64,000 nt of DNA, from contig NZ_AP022608.1 of NCBI RefSeq assembly GCF_010728925.1, positions 2,790,001 to 2,854,000 on the forward strand, in the 5' to 3' direction. The DNA is from Mycolicibacterium gadium. Its GTDB lineage: Bacteria; Actinomycetota; Actinomycetes; Mycobacteriales; Mycobacteriaceae. This document shows positions 54,660 through 64,000 of this stretch, piece after piece. The position numbers were made by a program, and so were the translations under genes. The notes under the pieces are model-generated. The model searched no databases and was not told where the DNA came from. It saw only the letters and a program-made list of their open reading frames with translations. Numbering within the stretch: the first letter of the stretch is position 1; each line of letters begins with the position of its first letter.

Positions 54660-55913
54660 ATGAGCACGCCGACGATGGATGATGCCGCGCAAGTTTTCGC
54701 CGACCCGACGGCGTATGCCGACGACGCTCGGCTGCACGCGGCACTGACCCATCTGCGGGCCAACAACCCGGTGGCATGGGTCGACAAAGCTCCCTACCGG
54801 CCGTTCTGGGCGATCACCAAGCACGCCGACATCATGGCCATCGAGCGGGACAACAACCTGTTCCTGTCCGAACCGCGGCCGCTGCTGGCCACCGCCGCGG
54901 CCGACGATCTGGGCAAGCAACAGCTCGAAGCGGGAACGGGGCTGCGCACCCTCATCCACATGGACGATCCGCACCACCGCAAGGTCCGTGCGATCGGCGC
55001 GGACTGGTTCCGCCCCAAGGCAATGCGCGATCTGAAGGTGAACGTCGACGCGCTGGCGAAGCGCTACGTCGACAAGATGCGCGACATCGGCCCGGAATGC
55101 GACTTCGTCACCGAGATCGCGGTCAACTTTCCGCTGTACGTCATCATGTCGCTGCTCGGCCTGCCCGAGGAAGACTTCCCGCGCATGCACCAGCTCACCC
55201 AGGAGCTGTTCGGCGGCGACGACGAGGAATACAACCAGCGCGGTAAGACCCCGGAAGAGCAGCTCGCGATCCTGGTCGACTTCTTCACGTACTTCGCGCA
55301 GCTGACCGCGTCGCGTCGTGAGAGTCCGACCGACGACCTGGCATCGGCGATCGCCAACGGACGCATCGACGGTGAACCGCTCTCCGAGGTCGATACCGCC
55401 TCCTACTACGTGATCGTCGCGAGTGCGGGCCACGACACCACCAAGGACGCGATTTCCGGCGGGCTGCTCGCGTTGATCGAAAACCCCGACCAGCTGGAAC
55501 GTCTGCGCCAGGATCCCGGACTGATGGGCACCGCGGTCGAGGAGATGATCCGCTGGACGACGCCGGTCAAAGAGTTCATGCGCACCGCCGCCGAGGACAC
55601 CGAGATCCGCGGCGTCCCCATCGCCAAGGGCGAATCCGTCTACCTGGCCTATGTTTCCGGCAACCGGGACGAGGAGGTCTTCGAGGAGCCCTTCAGATTC
55701 GACGTCGGCCGCGACCCGAACAAGCACGTCGCATTCGGATACGGCGTGCATTTCTGCCTTGGGGCCGCGCTGGCACGCATGGAGATGAACAGCCTGTTCA
55801 CCGAATTGATCCCGCGGCTGGAATCCATCGAACTCGCGGGCGAGCCCGAGTTGGCGGCGACCACTTTCGTCGGCGGGCTCAAGCACCTGCCCATCCGGTA
55901 CTCGCTGCGCTGA
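54660..55913 (+). CDS. Cytochrome P450
   Basis: The 417-residue soluble P450 has the I-helix AGHDTTKDAISGG (oxygen activation), the K-helix EEMIRWTTP (ExxR), and the heme-binding FGYGVHFCLGAALARMEM with the axial Cys. It needs separate ferredoxin partners, none of which are adjacent. The ATG at 54660 has GGAG upstream. The substrate cannot be told; the CYP family was not determined. A palindrome in its promoter suggests control by a dimeric repressor. It converges on a TetR-type gene. Confidence 0.92.
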   Translation: MSTPTMDDAAQVFADPTAYADDARLHAALTHLRANNPVAWVDKAPYRPFWAITKHADIMAIERDNNLFLSEPRPLLATAAADDLGKQQLEAGTGLRTLIHMDDPHHRKVRAIGADWFRPKAMRDLKVNVDALAKRYVDKMRDIGPECDFVTEIAVNFPLYVIMSLLGLPEEDFPRMHQLTQELFGGDDEEYNQRGKTPEEQLAILVDFFTYFAQLTASRRESPTDDLASAIANGRIDGEPLSEVDTASYYVIVASAGHDTTKDAISGGLLALIENPDQLERLRQDPGLMGTAVEEMIRWTTPVKEFMRTAAEDTEIRGVPIAKGESVYLAYVSGNRDEEVFEEPFRFDVGRDPNKHVAFGYGVHFCLGAALARMEMNSLFTELIPRLESIELAGEPELAATTFVGGLKHLPIRYSLR

Positions 55914-55940
55914 CGGCGGTTCCCCGGCCTCGCGTGGGCT

Positions 55941-56570
55941 CTACTTCTTGGCGTGAGTGGCGAGAAATCCGTCGACAGCGGCCTCGGCACACGCGCGATA
56001 GTCGAAATCGGCGACAGTGCTGAGCCTTCCGAGAATCAGCGGACCGATCAGCAGCGCGATCGCCTGAATGCGGTCGGGCACCTCGATCTCAGCGGCTGCC
56101 TGCGGGCCGTCGAAGATGGCGTCGAATGGTGCGGCGTACAGCGCGATGATGCGGGCCCGCAACGGGCCTACGGGATCCGAATCCGCTTGGCGCACATCGG
56201 AGTAGTCGCCTGCATCGGGTCCTGAAGCCAGCCATGTCAAGGCGGTGAGCATGGCGGGCACCTCGACGATCGCTTCGATCCAGCCCTCCACTACCACGAG
56301 CAATTGCTCGCGCACTCCGCCTTCGGTCGGCGGCATCGGCGCCGGCTCCAACAGGCTCATGAAGGCCGCGCCCACCAGATCGTTGGCGCTGGGGAAATGG
56401 CGATAGAGCGTGGCCCTGGCCACGTTGGCGCTACGGGTGACCGCGTCGATCGTCACAGCACTCGGACCGCCGGTACGCAGCAGGGCGGCCGCCGCCTCGA
56501 GCAATCGAGCCCGAGAGCGGGCCGGCCGCGGGTCCGTGTTCGGTCGGTCGTCGCGCGAGGGAACCGTCAC
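55941..56570 (-). CDS. TetR-family regulator, divergent from a DHA2 exporter
   Basis: The 209-residue protein has the TetR helix-turn-helix at about 20-65 (RARLLEAAAALLRTGG, TIDAVTRSANVARATLYRHF, SANDLVGAAF) and a helical ligand domain. GTG start at 56570. The divergent MFS gene begins 91 bases away, and two inverted repeats lie between, the usual layout for a drug-responsive repressor and its pump. Confidence 0.85.
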   Translation of the reverse strand: MTVPSRDDRPNTDPRPARSRARLLEAAAALLRTGGPSAVTIDAVTRSANVARATLYRHFPSANDLVGAAFMSLLEPAPMPPTEGGVREQLLVVVEGWIEAIVEVPAMLTALTWLASGPDAGDYSDVRQADSDPVGPLRARIIALYAAPFDAIFDGPQAAAEIEVPDRIQAIALLIGPLILGRLSTVADFDYRACAEAAVDGFLATHAKK

Positions 56571-56596
56571 CGTTTACACCACCTCCTCCCGGGGAA

Positions 56597-56632
56597 CAAG
56601 ACTATTGGTCTTGCTACGAGACTGTTAGTCTC
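56597..56632. promoter_or_regulatory. Two inverted repeats between tetR and the MFS gene (probable operators)
   Basis: CAAGAC-TATTG-GTCTTG (56597-56613) and GAGACT-GTT-AGTCTC (56618-56632) are adjacent perfect-arm palindromes. Both contain AGAC/GTCT arms, so one dimeric regulator may bind both. Confidence 0.6.
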
Positions 56633-56661
56633 AAAAATCTCCGCGGAAGGGAGCGCGATCC

Positions 56662-58371
56662 ATGGTCGACACCCTCACCCCGCCTGACCAGAATATCGAC
56701 GCGAACCTGGCGAGCCTGTCCAAATTCGGGCGCATTTGGTTGCTCACCGTCGCCGCCCTCGGCGTGCTGCTGGTCATTTCCTCGATGGTCGCGCTCAACG
56801 CGGCGCTGCCCGACATCGCGGTGGACACCGCGGCGACCCAGACCCAGCTCACCTGGATCGTGGACGGCTACACAGTCGTGCTGGCCTGCCTGCTGCTGCC
56901 CGCGGGCGCAATCGGTGACCGGTACGGGCGGCGGGGTGCACTGGTGGCCGGATTGGCGATCTTCGCGGTGGCCTCGATCGCACCGGCGTTTTTCGACAGT
57001 CCGGTTCAGATAATCCTGTCCCGGGTGCTGGCCGGGGTCGGGGCGGCGTTCATCATGCCCGCGACGCTGTCCCTGTTGACCGCGGCATTCCCAAAAGCCG
57101 AGCGCAACAAGGCTGTTGGTATCTGGGCCGGTGTCGCCAGTTCGGGCGCGATCGTCGGATTCATGGGCACCGGGCTGCTTCTGCAGTTCTTCCCGTGGCA
57201 ATCGATCTTCTATGCGTTCACCGCGTCGGCTCTCGCGCTGATCGTCTGCACGTTCACCATTCGATCGTCGCGCGACGACACCGCCACCCCGATCGACGGC
57301 GTCGGTGCGGCGCTGATCGGTTCGGCCGTAGCGGTTTTCGTCTTCGGTGTCGTGGAAGCACCGGTACGTGGGTGGAGCCATCCGGTGGTGTGGGGCTGCA
57401 TGATCGCCGGAGTCGCGCTGGCCGTCGCGTTCGCGGTGGTCGAACTTCGACGCCGTCACCCCCTGCTCGACGTCCGCCTGTTCGGCAGACCCGACTTCAC
57501 CACCGGATCGATCGGCATCACCATCCTCTTCTTCGCCAACTTCGGGTTCTTTTTCATCCTGATGCAATACCTCCAACTGGTGCTCGGCTACAGCCCACTG
57601 CAGACGGCGTTCGCCCTTGCGCCGCTGGCGGTGCCGATCATGATTCTCGGCGCGACGATGCATCTGTACCTGCCGAAGGTCGGGCTGCGCATCGCCGTCG
57701 CGCTGGGCTTGTCCCTCATCGGGGTGGGGCTGTTCCTGATGCGCTATTTCGACGCCGGGTCGTCCTATCTCGATCTCGTCTGGCCGATGCTGGTCACGAG
57801 TGCGGGAATCGGCTTGTGCGTGGCGCCGACCACCTCGGCGATCATGAACGCCGTCCCCACCGAGAAACAGGGTGTCGCATCGGCGGTCAACGACACCACG
57901 CGTGAGGTCGGTGCTGCGGTGGGAATCGCGGTCGCCGGCTCGGTCCTGGCGGCGCAGTACGGCGCCGTACTGTCTCCGACGCTGACCGGCTTCCCCGAGC
58001 AGATACGCACGGGAGCGCTGGATTCCCTTGCCAATGCGCTGGCGATTGCCGAGCAGATGGGGCCGCAGGGCACACGGCTGGCGGACATCGCGACGGCTGC
58101 CTTCATCGACTCGATGAGCCTGGCGCTGCTTGTGCTTGCCATCGTGTCGGCGCTTGCCGCGGCGTTCGTCGCGATCTGGGCCCCGGGTCGAGACGGCAAA
58201 CAGTCACGCCTCGCTCGAGGGATCACCGCGCGCCGGTCGGCCTCAGACGCGGGCGCCGGTGCCGGCAATTCAGCGGACGAACTCGGCGGCCCGGTGGCCG
58301 AGCATGACGGTGGTGGCGTGCGGGCCTCGGCTGGTGATGCGGGGAAGCACCGAGCCGTCGACCACCCATAG
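56662..58371 (+). CDS. MFS exporter, DHA2 (14-TMS) family
   Basis: The 569-residue protein has 14 hydrophobic segments and the DHA2 motifs: NAALPDIAVD, TWIVDGYTVVLACLLLPAGAIGDRYGRRGA (motif A) and LAGVGAAFIMPATLSLL (motif C type). It probably exports drugs or lipophilic compounds with proton antiport. The last membrane helix ends near residue 512; about 55 further polar residues overlap the 3' end of mftG by 102 bases and look unconserved. The ATG at 56662 follows AAGGGAGCG. Confidence 0.85.
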   Translation: MVDTLTPPDQNIDANLASLSKFGRIWLLTVAALGVLLVISSMVALNAALPDIAVDTAATQTQLTWIVDGYTVVLACLLLPAGAIGDRYGRRGALVAGLAIFAVASIAPAFFDSPVQIILSRVLAGVGAAFIMPATLSLLTAAFPKAERNKAVGIWAGVASSGAIVGFMGTGLLLQFFPWQSIFYAFTASALALIVCTFTIRSSRDDTATPIDGVGAALIGSAVAVFVFGVVEAPVRGWSHPVVWGCMIAGVALAVAFAVVELRRRHPLLDVRLFGRPDFTTGSIGITILFFANFGFFFILMQYLQLVLGYSPLQTAFALAPLAVPIMILGATMHLYLPKVGLRIAVALGLSLIGVGLFLMRYFDAGSSYLDLVWPMLVTSAGIGLCVAPTTSAIMNAVPTEKQGVASAVNDTTREVGAAVGIAVAGSVLAAQYGAVLSPTLTGFPEQIRTGALDSLANALAIAEQMGPQGTRLADIATAAFIDSMSLALLVLAIVSALAAAFVAIWAPGRDGKQSRLARGITARRSASDAGAGAGNSADELGGPVAEHDGGGVRASAGDAGKHRAVDHP

Positions 58372-59700
58372 CGCGTCGATGCCGCGCACCCGGCACCGCG
58401 CGTCGACCACCGCCGTGCTGTCGTCCTCGCGTCCCATCCGCGCGGTGCCGCACAGATGTTGCGACGTCGACCACGATGTCTTCTCGGATTGCGCATGCGC
58501 ACCGGCGAGTTCGCGTGCCAACTCGGCGCCGGCACGCAGCGCCGCGACGTCTGCGGGTTCACTGTCGTACCGGTGCTCGATGACGGGGCCCACGTCAGGG
58601 TCCGCCGACACCAGCCGGACCCTGCCGCGCGATCGAGGCTGCATGAGGGCGACCCCGATGTGCGGGTGGTCGGCCGGGTCGTCGCGCCGACCGCTCACCA
58701 TCGCGCCGAAACCCGCGGTGTACGGCCTGATTTCGAGCCCGTCATCGGTGGTCAGCACCGCCTCCAGGGGTGGCAGACCGTGCGTCTCGGTCCAGTCCAC
58801 CGGAAGCACCCACTCCGGATGGTCCGCGGTTACGGCACCCACCGGGAGGTCGGCGACCACGGGTACTCCCGCGGCGCTCAGCATCCGTTGCGGGCCGATG
58901 CCCGACAGCATCAGCAGATGCGCGGATCCGATCGCACCGGCCGACAATACGATTCGGTCGGCGGTCACATCGACAGGTCCGTCGGGCCCGACGCATTGCA
59001 CGCTCACCGCGCGACCGTCGACGATCCGGATGCGCGTCGCCCTGGTATCGGTCAGCACGGTGAGACCGGCGCGAGCCATGGCGGGCTTGAGGAAGGCGCC
59101 ACCGGGACCGACCCGCGTACCACCGTTGATGTTCAACGGCACCGGGCCGACTCCCGAAGGGAGCGGGGCATCCGGCGCGGAGCCGTTCAGATCATCCACC
59201 CGCCGATACCCTGCCGCTTCCGCGGCGTTGACGAAAGTCGCGGTACAGCCGTCGAATTCGGTAACCCGCTGCACCTGAATAGGACCGTCGCGACCATGCA
59301 GAGGACCGCCGAAGTCGAGGTCGGTCTCGATGGCCAGGAAATGCGGCAGCACGTCGGACCACGCCCAACCGGCCAGCCCCCAGCCGTCGAAGTCCGACGG
59401 CAGTCCACGGCAGAAATAGCCGCCGTTGACCGCACCCGATCCGCCGACGACTGCACCCCTCATGATCTGTGCGTGCCGCTCGGGGTCGTCGGTCAGGGTC
59501 GTCGGATAGCGCCGCACCACCGAGCTGGCGGCGCCGATCGGCAACCGCAAGCCGTCGGTGATCTGTGTCAGAACGGATGGATCGGAGGGGGCCGGGCCGG
59601 CTTCGATGACGGTGACGCGGCAACTTGAGTCGGCCGAAAGTCGTTCCGCTAATACTGATCCGGCGCTTCCGGCGCCGACGATCAACACATCGCAGTGCAA
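58270..59700 (-). CDS. mftG: Mycofactocin system GMC oxidoreductase
   Basis: The 476-residue flavoprotein has the FAD motif VLIVGAGSAGSVLAERL at 5-21, MRGAVVGGSGAVNGG, the GMC signature LSAGAIGSAHLLMLSGIGP and the C-terminal catalytic segment SQHLCGTARMG ... RGPHATTVMLGHRAAEF. It is the last gene of the mft set. MftG is known to reoxidise mycofactocinol and link it to respiration. The stop at 58270 lies within the convergent exporter gene. Confidence 0.92.
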   Translation of the reverse strand: MHCDVLIVGAGSAGSVLAERLSADSSCRVTVIEAGPAPSDPSVLTQITDGLRLPIGAASSVVRRYPTTLTDDPERHAQIMRGAVVGGSGAVNGGYFCRGLPSDFDGWGLAGWAWSDVLPHFLAIETDLDFGGPLHGRDGPIQVQRVTEFDGCTATFVNAAEAAGYRRVDDLNGSAPDAPLPSGVGPVPLNINGGTRVGPGGAFLKPAMARAGLTVLTDTRATRIRIVDGRAVSVQCVGPDGPVDVTADRIVLSAGAIGSAHLLMLSGIGPQRMLSAAGVPVVADLPVGAVTADHPEWVLPVDWTETHGLPPLEAVLTTDDGLEIRPYTAGFGAMVSGRRDDPADHPHIGVALMQPRSRGRVRLVSADPDVGPVIEHRYDSEPADVAALRAGAELARELAGAHAQSEKTSWSTSQHLCGTARMGREDDSTAVVDARCRVRGIDALWVVDGSVLPRITSRGPHATTVMLGHRAAEFVR

Positions 59701-59709
59701 GGCGGGGCT

Positions 59710-61122
59710 TCAGGTCCGAATCTGCGGCTTGAGCGCGCCGACGTGACGTTCACGCACGACGCCGGTCCACAGCCCCGCACCATACGCCATGTCGTCGAGC
59801 CGCTTGAGCAGGATGTAGGTGAGCAGACCGACCGGTTTGGTGTCGTCCTCACTGTTGCCGTTGCGGGTGATCCAGTCCACCACTCCGTCGACGATGGCCG
59901 CCACCAACACCACTTGACGGCATCGTCGGGAAAGCAGTGCCGCGACCAACGCGACGGGCCAGTAGTGGCGGCAGATGGCCGACGCCAGCTGCAGCGCCGC
60001 GGACCACAATCCGTGGGCTGCCACCACGGCCACTTCCCTGGGTTCGGTCTCCACGGTGGACAGCGACCGTGCGATACGGCGCCCAGTGATCGTGGCGACC
60101 ACCATCGACGCCAGGTAGCCGATTCCCGAACCCATCGCCATCAGCATCCACGCGACCAGCGTCCAGCCCGAGATGACGAGCGGTGCCGTCTTCCCGGGGT
60201 GCCGGACCGACAGCGGTGCGGCGGACTCTCCGTAGAAAGACTTGCGCGACAGCCACTCTCGCAGTTGCGTGCGATGATCGTGAGCGACCAGAGCGACGGG
60301 TTCGTAGCGCAGCCGAGCTCCTGCCTCGATCAACCTCCAGCACAGGTCGACGTCTTCGCCGGACCGCAGCGTCTCGTCGAAACCGCCCAATTCCTTGAGC
60401 ACGGCACTTCGACAGATGATCGCGGCGCTTGGCACATAGGCGACGGTCCCGAACGGCACGACGGGCGCTTCGCGCATACCGAGGTCGAGGGAGGACCTGA
60501 CGGCCTCGTAGCGGGCCACCAGGTTTTCCGGCTCACGCAGGCCGATGATCCGCGGTGCTACGAGTGCCACCGCGGGATCGCAGAAATGCCCGAGCAGCGC
60601 CTCGAGCCACCCGCGGCGCGGCACCACGTCGGAGTCGAGGAACGCGATGTAGTCGGTGTGGCACGCGGCCATGCCGGTGTTGCGGGCGGCCGCGGGCCCC
60701 TTGCTGCGATCGTGTCGCAGGATCTGGACATCGCTGTACATCTGGGCGAAGTCGGCCTGCTGTACCGGGGTGGCCGACCCGTCGTCGACCACGACGATTC
60801 GCATGCCACGAAGGGCCGCGACCAGGCGGCGGAGGCCAGAGATGTTGTCCCGCACAGGAATAACGACTGTGACATCGCGATGCGAGGGTCCGGTCGCGGG
60901 CCGCGGATGCGCCACTGTCGCGTCGAGCAGCGTGCGCGCGAGCTGTGCGCTGACCGCGTCGTGCACCTCGAGCCGGCCGCCGGTGAGCATCGTCTGCGCC
61001 GCGGGCGCCAATCGCAGCAACCGGGTTGGCGATCCGCCGAGCAATGCGGACCCCTCGCCGAGGACCTTCACCCGGCGATCCACCTGGACGGCGAACCCGT
61101 CGGGCAGCCGCGGTCCGGTCAT
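59710..61122 (-). CDS. mftF: Mycofactocin glycosyltransferase
   Basis: The 470-residue protein has a GT2 domain (about 80-320: [37 protein letters not shown] with the Dx[19 protein letters not shown]). A C-terminal region with several hydrophobic segments follows. MftF adds oligo-glucose chains to the mycofactocin precursor. It overlaps mftE by 4 bases and is followed by mftG after 9. Confidence 0.92.
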   Translation of the reverse strand: MTGPRLPDGFAVQVDRRVKVLGEGSALLGGSPTRLLRLAPAAQTMLTGGRLEVHDAVSAQLARTLLDATVAHPRPATGPSHRDVTVVIPVRDNISGLRRLVAALRGMRIVVVDDGSATPVQQADFAQMYSDVQILRHDRSKGPAAARNTGMAACHTDYIAFLDSDVVPRRGWLEALLGHFCDPAVALVAPRIIGLREPENLVARYEAVRSSLDLGMREAPVVPFGTVAYVPSAAIICRSAVLKELGGFDETLRSGEDVDLCWRLIEAGARLRYEPVALVAHDHRTQLREWLSRKSFYGESAAPLSVRHPGKTAPLVISGWTLVAWMLMAMGSGIGYLASMVVATITGRRIARSLSTVETEPREVAVVAAHGLWSAALQLASAICRHYWPVALVAALLSRRCRQVVLVAAIVDGVVDWITRNGNSEDDTKPVGLLTYILLKRLDDMAYGAGLWTGVVRERHVGALKPQIRT

Positions 61123-61862
61123 GTCAGCATTCCGTTCCGGTCAGGCGTCCAACGAGTCACACGCCGCAAACATCCGTCGACCATCTCGGCGAAGATGCGC
61201 GCGCCTTCCTCTGCGGTAGCGGTGGTGGGGTCACCGAGGATACCCACTTCACTGACCGCGGCGATCCCTCCTTGACGCATCGCGGGCATCAACTGTCCCA
61301 GCGGGGCGCTGTTGCCGGGAACCCACTCGTTGATCCAGACGTCGGCAGGCGAAATATGTAGCAATACAGAGGTTTCGGTATGACCGGCATGCGCGTCGGC
61401 GTTCTCCGCACTGCAGGAACACCAGCCCACGTCGCGGCCCTCGTATCGCAGCAATGCCGCGGCAGTGGCCAGCGCTTCCACGTTGCCTCCGTGTCCGTTG
61501 ACGAAGACGAGGCGCGACGCCCAGCGCGACGCGGACCGGCCGAACTCCACCAGCAGCAGGCGCAGGGCGGACGTGCCGATCGACACGGTGCCGCTGAACT
61601 CTTCATGCTCGCCGCTGGCGCCGTACTCGATCGCCGGAGCGACCATCCATTTCGATTCATTCGCCGGCACGAGCCGGTCGGCCAGGGCACGCGCCACGGC
61701 GGTCGCAATGCGCGTGTCGGTGTCGAGTGGCAGGTGGGGCCCGTGCTGTTCGGTGGAACCGACGGGAATGATCAATGCTGGTGACGTGCTCTGCAGCTGC
61801 CGCGACGTTGCGTTCGCGAGCTCGCTTCCATAGGGCACAGGCCGATGGTAGGCCGAATTCAC
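61119..61862 (-). CDS. mftE: Mycofactocin precursor peptidase (creatininase family)
   Basis: The 247-residue metallopeptidase has [21 protein letters not shown] (Glu, His, Asp metal ligands), [12 protein letters not shown] and HAGHTETS. It releases the C-terminal Val-Tyr dipeptide-derived core (AHDP) after MftC acts. GTG start at 61862 gives [10 protein letters not shown], which matches the M. tuberculosis N-terminus as I recall it. 134 bases separate it from mftD, the only real gap in this part of the set. Confidence 0.92.
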   Translation of the reverse strand: MNSAYHRPVPYGSELANATSRQLQSTSPALIIPVGSTEQHGPHLPLDTDTRIATAVARALADRLVPANESKWMVAPAIEYGASGEHEEFSGTVSIGTSALRLLLVEFGRSASRWASRLVFVNGHGGNVEALATAAALLRYEGRDVGWCSCSAENADAHAGHTETSVLLHISPADVWINEWVPGNSAPLGQLMPAMRQGGIAAVSEVGILGDPTTATAEEGARIFAEMVDGCLRRVTRWTPDRNGMLT

Positions 61863-61868
61863 CTGGTG

Positions 61869-61887
61869 TGCGCCAATTGTTGGCGCA
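61869..61887. promoter_or_regulatory. Palindrome just upstream of mftE
   Basis: TGCGCCAA-TTG-TTGGCGCA is a perfect 8-3-8 inverted repeat 7 bases before the mftE start. Operator, attenuator or mRNA-processing hairpin are all possible. Confidence 0.5.
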
Positions 61888-61996
61888 TGCGCAGCAATTG
61901 ATTTCCAAAAATTTGCGCTTGCGACAACGAGGCATTCACGTCAGCCCCCTGAGCCACGCCTGTACCAGGAAAAGCTGGGTGAAGGCGACAGCCCGC

Positions 61997-63187
61997 TCAG
62001 GCGGTGGGGGTGCCCGGTATCCCGAGAGCCCGAGCGAACCCTTCGGGCACCAGTACGTCGTCGGGGCGGAGGTCGTGCACCGACGCATGGCCGAGTCCCA
62101 TCAACGCCGAGTCGATGCCGCCCCGCAGAACGTCGAGCACGTTCTCGACACCCGCCTGCCCATTGGCGGCCAGGCCCCAGAGATACGCCCGCCCGATCAT
62201 GACCGCGCGCGCGCCGAGAGCGACGGCCTTCACCACGTCACTGCCACGTCGGATGCCGCCATCGAGCAGCACCTCGACGTCGTCTCCGACGGCGGCGGCG
62301 ATCGCCGGCAACGCCCGAATCGACGCAGGCGTGCCGTCGAGGTTGTTACCGCCATGGTTGGACACCGAGATAGCCGAAACACCCGCGTCCACAGCACGTT
62401 TGGCGTCGTCGACCCGCATCACGCCCTTGAGCATGAACGGCCCGCCCCACAGCTCGCGCAGCCAGGCGATGTCCTCCCAGGTCGGCGGCGGGGTACCCAT
62501 CCATTCGCCGTACGCCGCGAAGAACGGCGGACCGGCCTCGCCGCGCGCAGCCTGATTGGGCACCCGCAGGTTCGGCGGCCGGAAGGTCTTACCCCATTGC
62601 CACAGCCAGCCGGGCCTGCTCAGCCCCGTCGGCAGCATCCGCACCGTGGTGCGCAGGTTCATCTCCTCGGGGATCTTGGGGCTCCCCCAGTCCCGGCCGT
62701 GCGAGAAGCTCCAGTCGGTGGTGACGATGAGACCGACGGCACCCGCCTGGCGCGCGCGCTCGACCCGCGCCGCGATCGCGTCCCGGCCCCCGAGCCAGTA
62801 CACCTGGAAGAAGAGTTTGGGATTGGCGACGATCACCTCTTCGATCGGCTTGCTCGCAAACGACGACAGACCCATCGCGGTTCCTCGGGCGGCCGCGGCC
62901 CGCGCGACGGCGGTCTCACCGTCTGGGTGGACGGCCTGCACACCGGTCGGTGATATCACCACCGGCATCGAAATATCCTGGCCCATAACGGTTGTCGCGA
63001 GGTCGCGCTTCTCGGTAGCGCCGATGACGTGCGGCGCGAAGCCCAGCTCGGCGAATGCGTCGACGTTGTCGGCGACGGTGACGCCGCGCTCGCTGGCCGC
63101 GAGCAGCGCCGAGTACACCGGCTTGGGTAGCCGTCGCTTGGCCCGCTCCTGGGCGGCCGCGACAGTCTCGAACCAGATGTCGGCCAT
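61997..63187 (-). CDS. mftD: Mycofactocin FMN-dependent dehydrogenase (lactate dehydrogenase-like)
   Basis: The 396-residue FMN enzyme has the alpha-hydroxy-acid oxidase barrel: VVISPTGVQAVHPDGETAVARAA, the active-site SVSNHGGNNLDGTPAS (catalytic His) and VLLDGGIRRGSDVVKAVALGARAVMIGRAY for FMN phosphate. MftD oxidatively deaminates the AHDP intermediate to pre-mycofactocin. Begins 3 bases after the mftC stop. Confidence 0.94.
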   Translation of the reverse strand: MADIWFETVAAAQERAKRRLPKPVYSALLAASERGVTVADNVDAFAELGFAPHVIGATEKRDLATTVMGQDISMPVVISPTGVQAVHPDGETAVARAAAARGTAMGLSSFASKPIEEVIVANPKLFFQVYWLGGRDAIAARVERARQAGAVGLIVTTDWSFSHGRDWGSPKIPEEMNLRTTVRMLPTGLSRPGWLWQWGKTFRPPNLRVPNQAARGEAGPPFFAAYGEWMGTPPPTWEDIAWLRELWGGPFMLKGVMRVDDAKRAVDAGVSAISVSNHGGNNLDGTPASIRALPAIAAAVGDDVEVLLDGGIRRGSDVVKAVALGARAVMIGRAYLWGLAANGQAGVENVLDVLRGGIDSALMGLGHASVHDLRPDDVLVPEGFARALGIPGTPTA

Positions 63188-63190
63188 GAG

Positions 63191-64000
63191 TTACACCGGG
63201 CTTTCGTTACAGAGTCGGGCAGGAGGCTTGGTCAGCAGTTTCAGCATGACCGGCTGACTACGCGAGTGGTCAACGCTGGACTTGGGCTTGACACGGTCGG
63301 CGGCCAACGCCGGTGCCCCGTAGCCCTGCACACATTCGGGGTCCGGGCCGTCCATCGGCAATCCGGTGAAGAACTTCGCGGCCATGCATCCGCCGCGGCA
63401 GCTGTCGTAGTGACCGCAGCTGCCGCACGCTCCTGCCGACTGCGGCTCACGCAGCTCGCGGAACAGCGGAGCGTTCTTCCACACGTTGTCAAAACCGTTA
63501 TCTGTGAGGATGTTTCCGGCAAGAAAGCGGTCGTGGATAGCGAACGGGCAGGCGTACACGTCGCCGACCGGGTCGATGAGGCACACCACCCGACCCGCCC
63601 CGCACAGGTTCAGGCCCGCCAGCGCGCCGGGCTCGCCCAGACCCGACAGGTGGAAGAACGAGTCACCGGTGAGGACACCGTCCCCCTTGGCCACCAGCCA
63701 GTCGTAGAGCTGCACCTGCTGCTCCGCGGTGGGGTGCAGTTCATCCCACACGTCGGCCCCGCGGCCGGACGGCCGCAGCCGGGTGATCCGCAGCGTGGCA
63801 CCGTAACGCGCTGCCAAGGCGGCGAAATCGTCGAGCTGGTCGACGTTCTCGCGGGTCACCACGACGGAGATCTTCGCGTCCTTGAAGCCCGCGGCGGCGA
63901 GGTTCTCCAACGCCCGGATGGCCATCGCGAACGAGCCCGCTCCCCGGATGGCGTCGTTGACCTCGGCCGTCGCACCGTCCAGCGAGATCTGCACGTCGAC
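63191..64000 (-). CDS. mftC: Mycofactocin radical SAM maturase (5' end outside window)
   Basis: 269 residues are visible, open at the window edge. The N-terminal CxxxCxxC radical SAM cluster is beyond the edge. The barrel end (VQISLDGATAEVNDAIRGAG) and the SPASM domain are present: NLCGAGRVVCLID, VYACPF, GACGSCGHYDSCRGGCMAA and PECVQGYG supply Cys ligands for two auxiliary FeS clusters. MftC decarboxylates and crosslinks the C-terminal Val-Tyr of MftA. mftA, mftB and mftR should follow to the right. Confidence 0.93.
   Translation of the reverse strand, partial: VDVQISLDGATAEVNDAIRGAGSFAMAIRALENLAAAGFKDAKISVVVTRENVDQLDDFAALAARYGATLRITRLRPSGRGADVWDELHPTAEQQVQLYDWLVAKGDGVLTGDSFFHLSGLGEPGALAGLNLCGAGRVVCLIDPVGDVYACPFAIHDRFLAGNILTDNGFDNVWKNAPLFRELREPQSAGACGSCGHYDSCRGGCMAAKFFTGLPMDGPDPECVQGYGAPALAADRVKPKSSVDHSRSQPVMLKLLTKPPARLCNESPV

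Overview
The window is high-GC actinobacterial DNA, and gene content and order point to a fast-growing mycobacterium (Mycolicibacterium-like). The evidence is the mftC-D-E-F-G block, a sigL-rslA pair next to map-adk-secY, the xylB / serA2 / fucA / sppA group with LCM-type methyltransferases beside secY, and atsA lying between the spc and S10 ribosomal operons. These orders match the M. tuberculosis Rv0691-Rv0736 neighbourhood as I remember it. No tRNA, rRNA, CRISPR array or insertion sequence was seen.

Layout. 1-5866 (minus): sigL, rslA, then four overlapping genes for a ThDP enzyme, an SRPBCC protein, a ketosynthase-III-like enzyme and a PLP aminotransferase. Matching SigL-type promoters precede sigL and the ThDP gene, and the second abuts the start codon. 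6005-8692: map, adk, secY. 8966-11315: one intact and two decayed LCM-type methyltransferase copies. 11305-16464: FGGY kinase, 2-hydroxyacid dehydrogenase, class II aldolase, SppA peptidase and a DUF732 protein. 16612-20840: spc ribosomal operon. 21100-27221: lipoprotein, arylsulfatase, a TetR / DUF2306 pair and glucose-6-phosphate dehydrogenase. 27293-46682: a Wzx/Wzy-type surface polysaccharide locus. 46808-52436: S10 ribosomal operon. 52964-58371: carboxylesterase lipoprotein, P450, and a TetR / DHA2 exporter pair. 58270-64000: mycofactocin genes.

How the genes work together. The polysaccharide locus has a priming phosphoglycosyltransferase, glycosyltransferases, an epimerase, flippase, polymerase/ligase, a Wzc-like protein and a secreted glycoside hydrolase. 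It also has unusual parts: two BcsB-like proteins with no BcsA in the window, a Wzc P-loop without its lysine, and a cis-prenyltransferase homologue with altered diphosphate and Mg2+ residues. It fills most of the roughly 26 kb between the two ribosomal operons. Their predicted promoters are followed by a shared element, GGGTTGCCTTGRGC, at the expected transcript start.

The best candidates for an undescribed system are the SigL-linked four-enzyme operon at 133-4562 and the polysaccharide locus at 27293-46682. Family assignments come from motif reading by eye; no database search was run.
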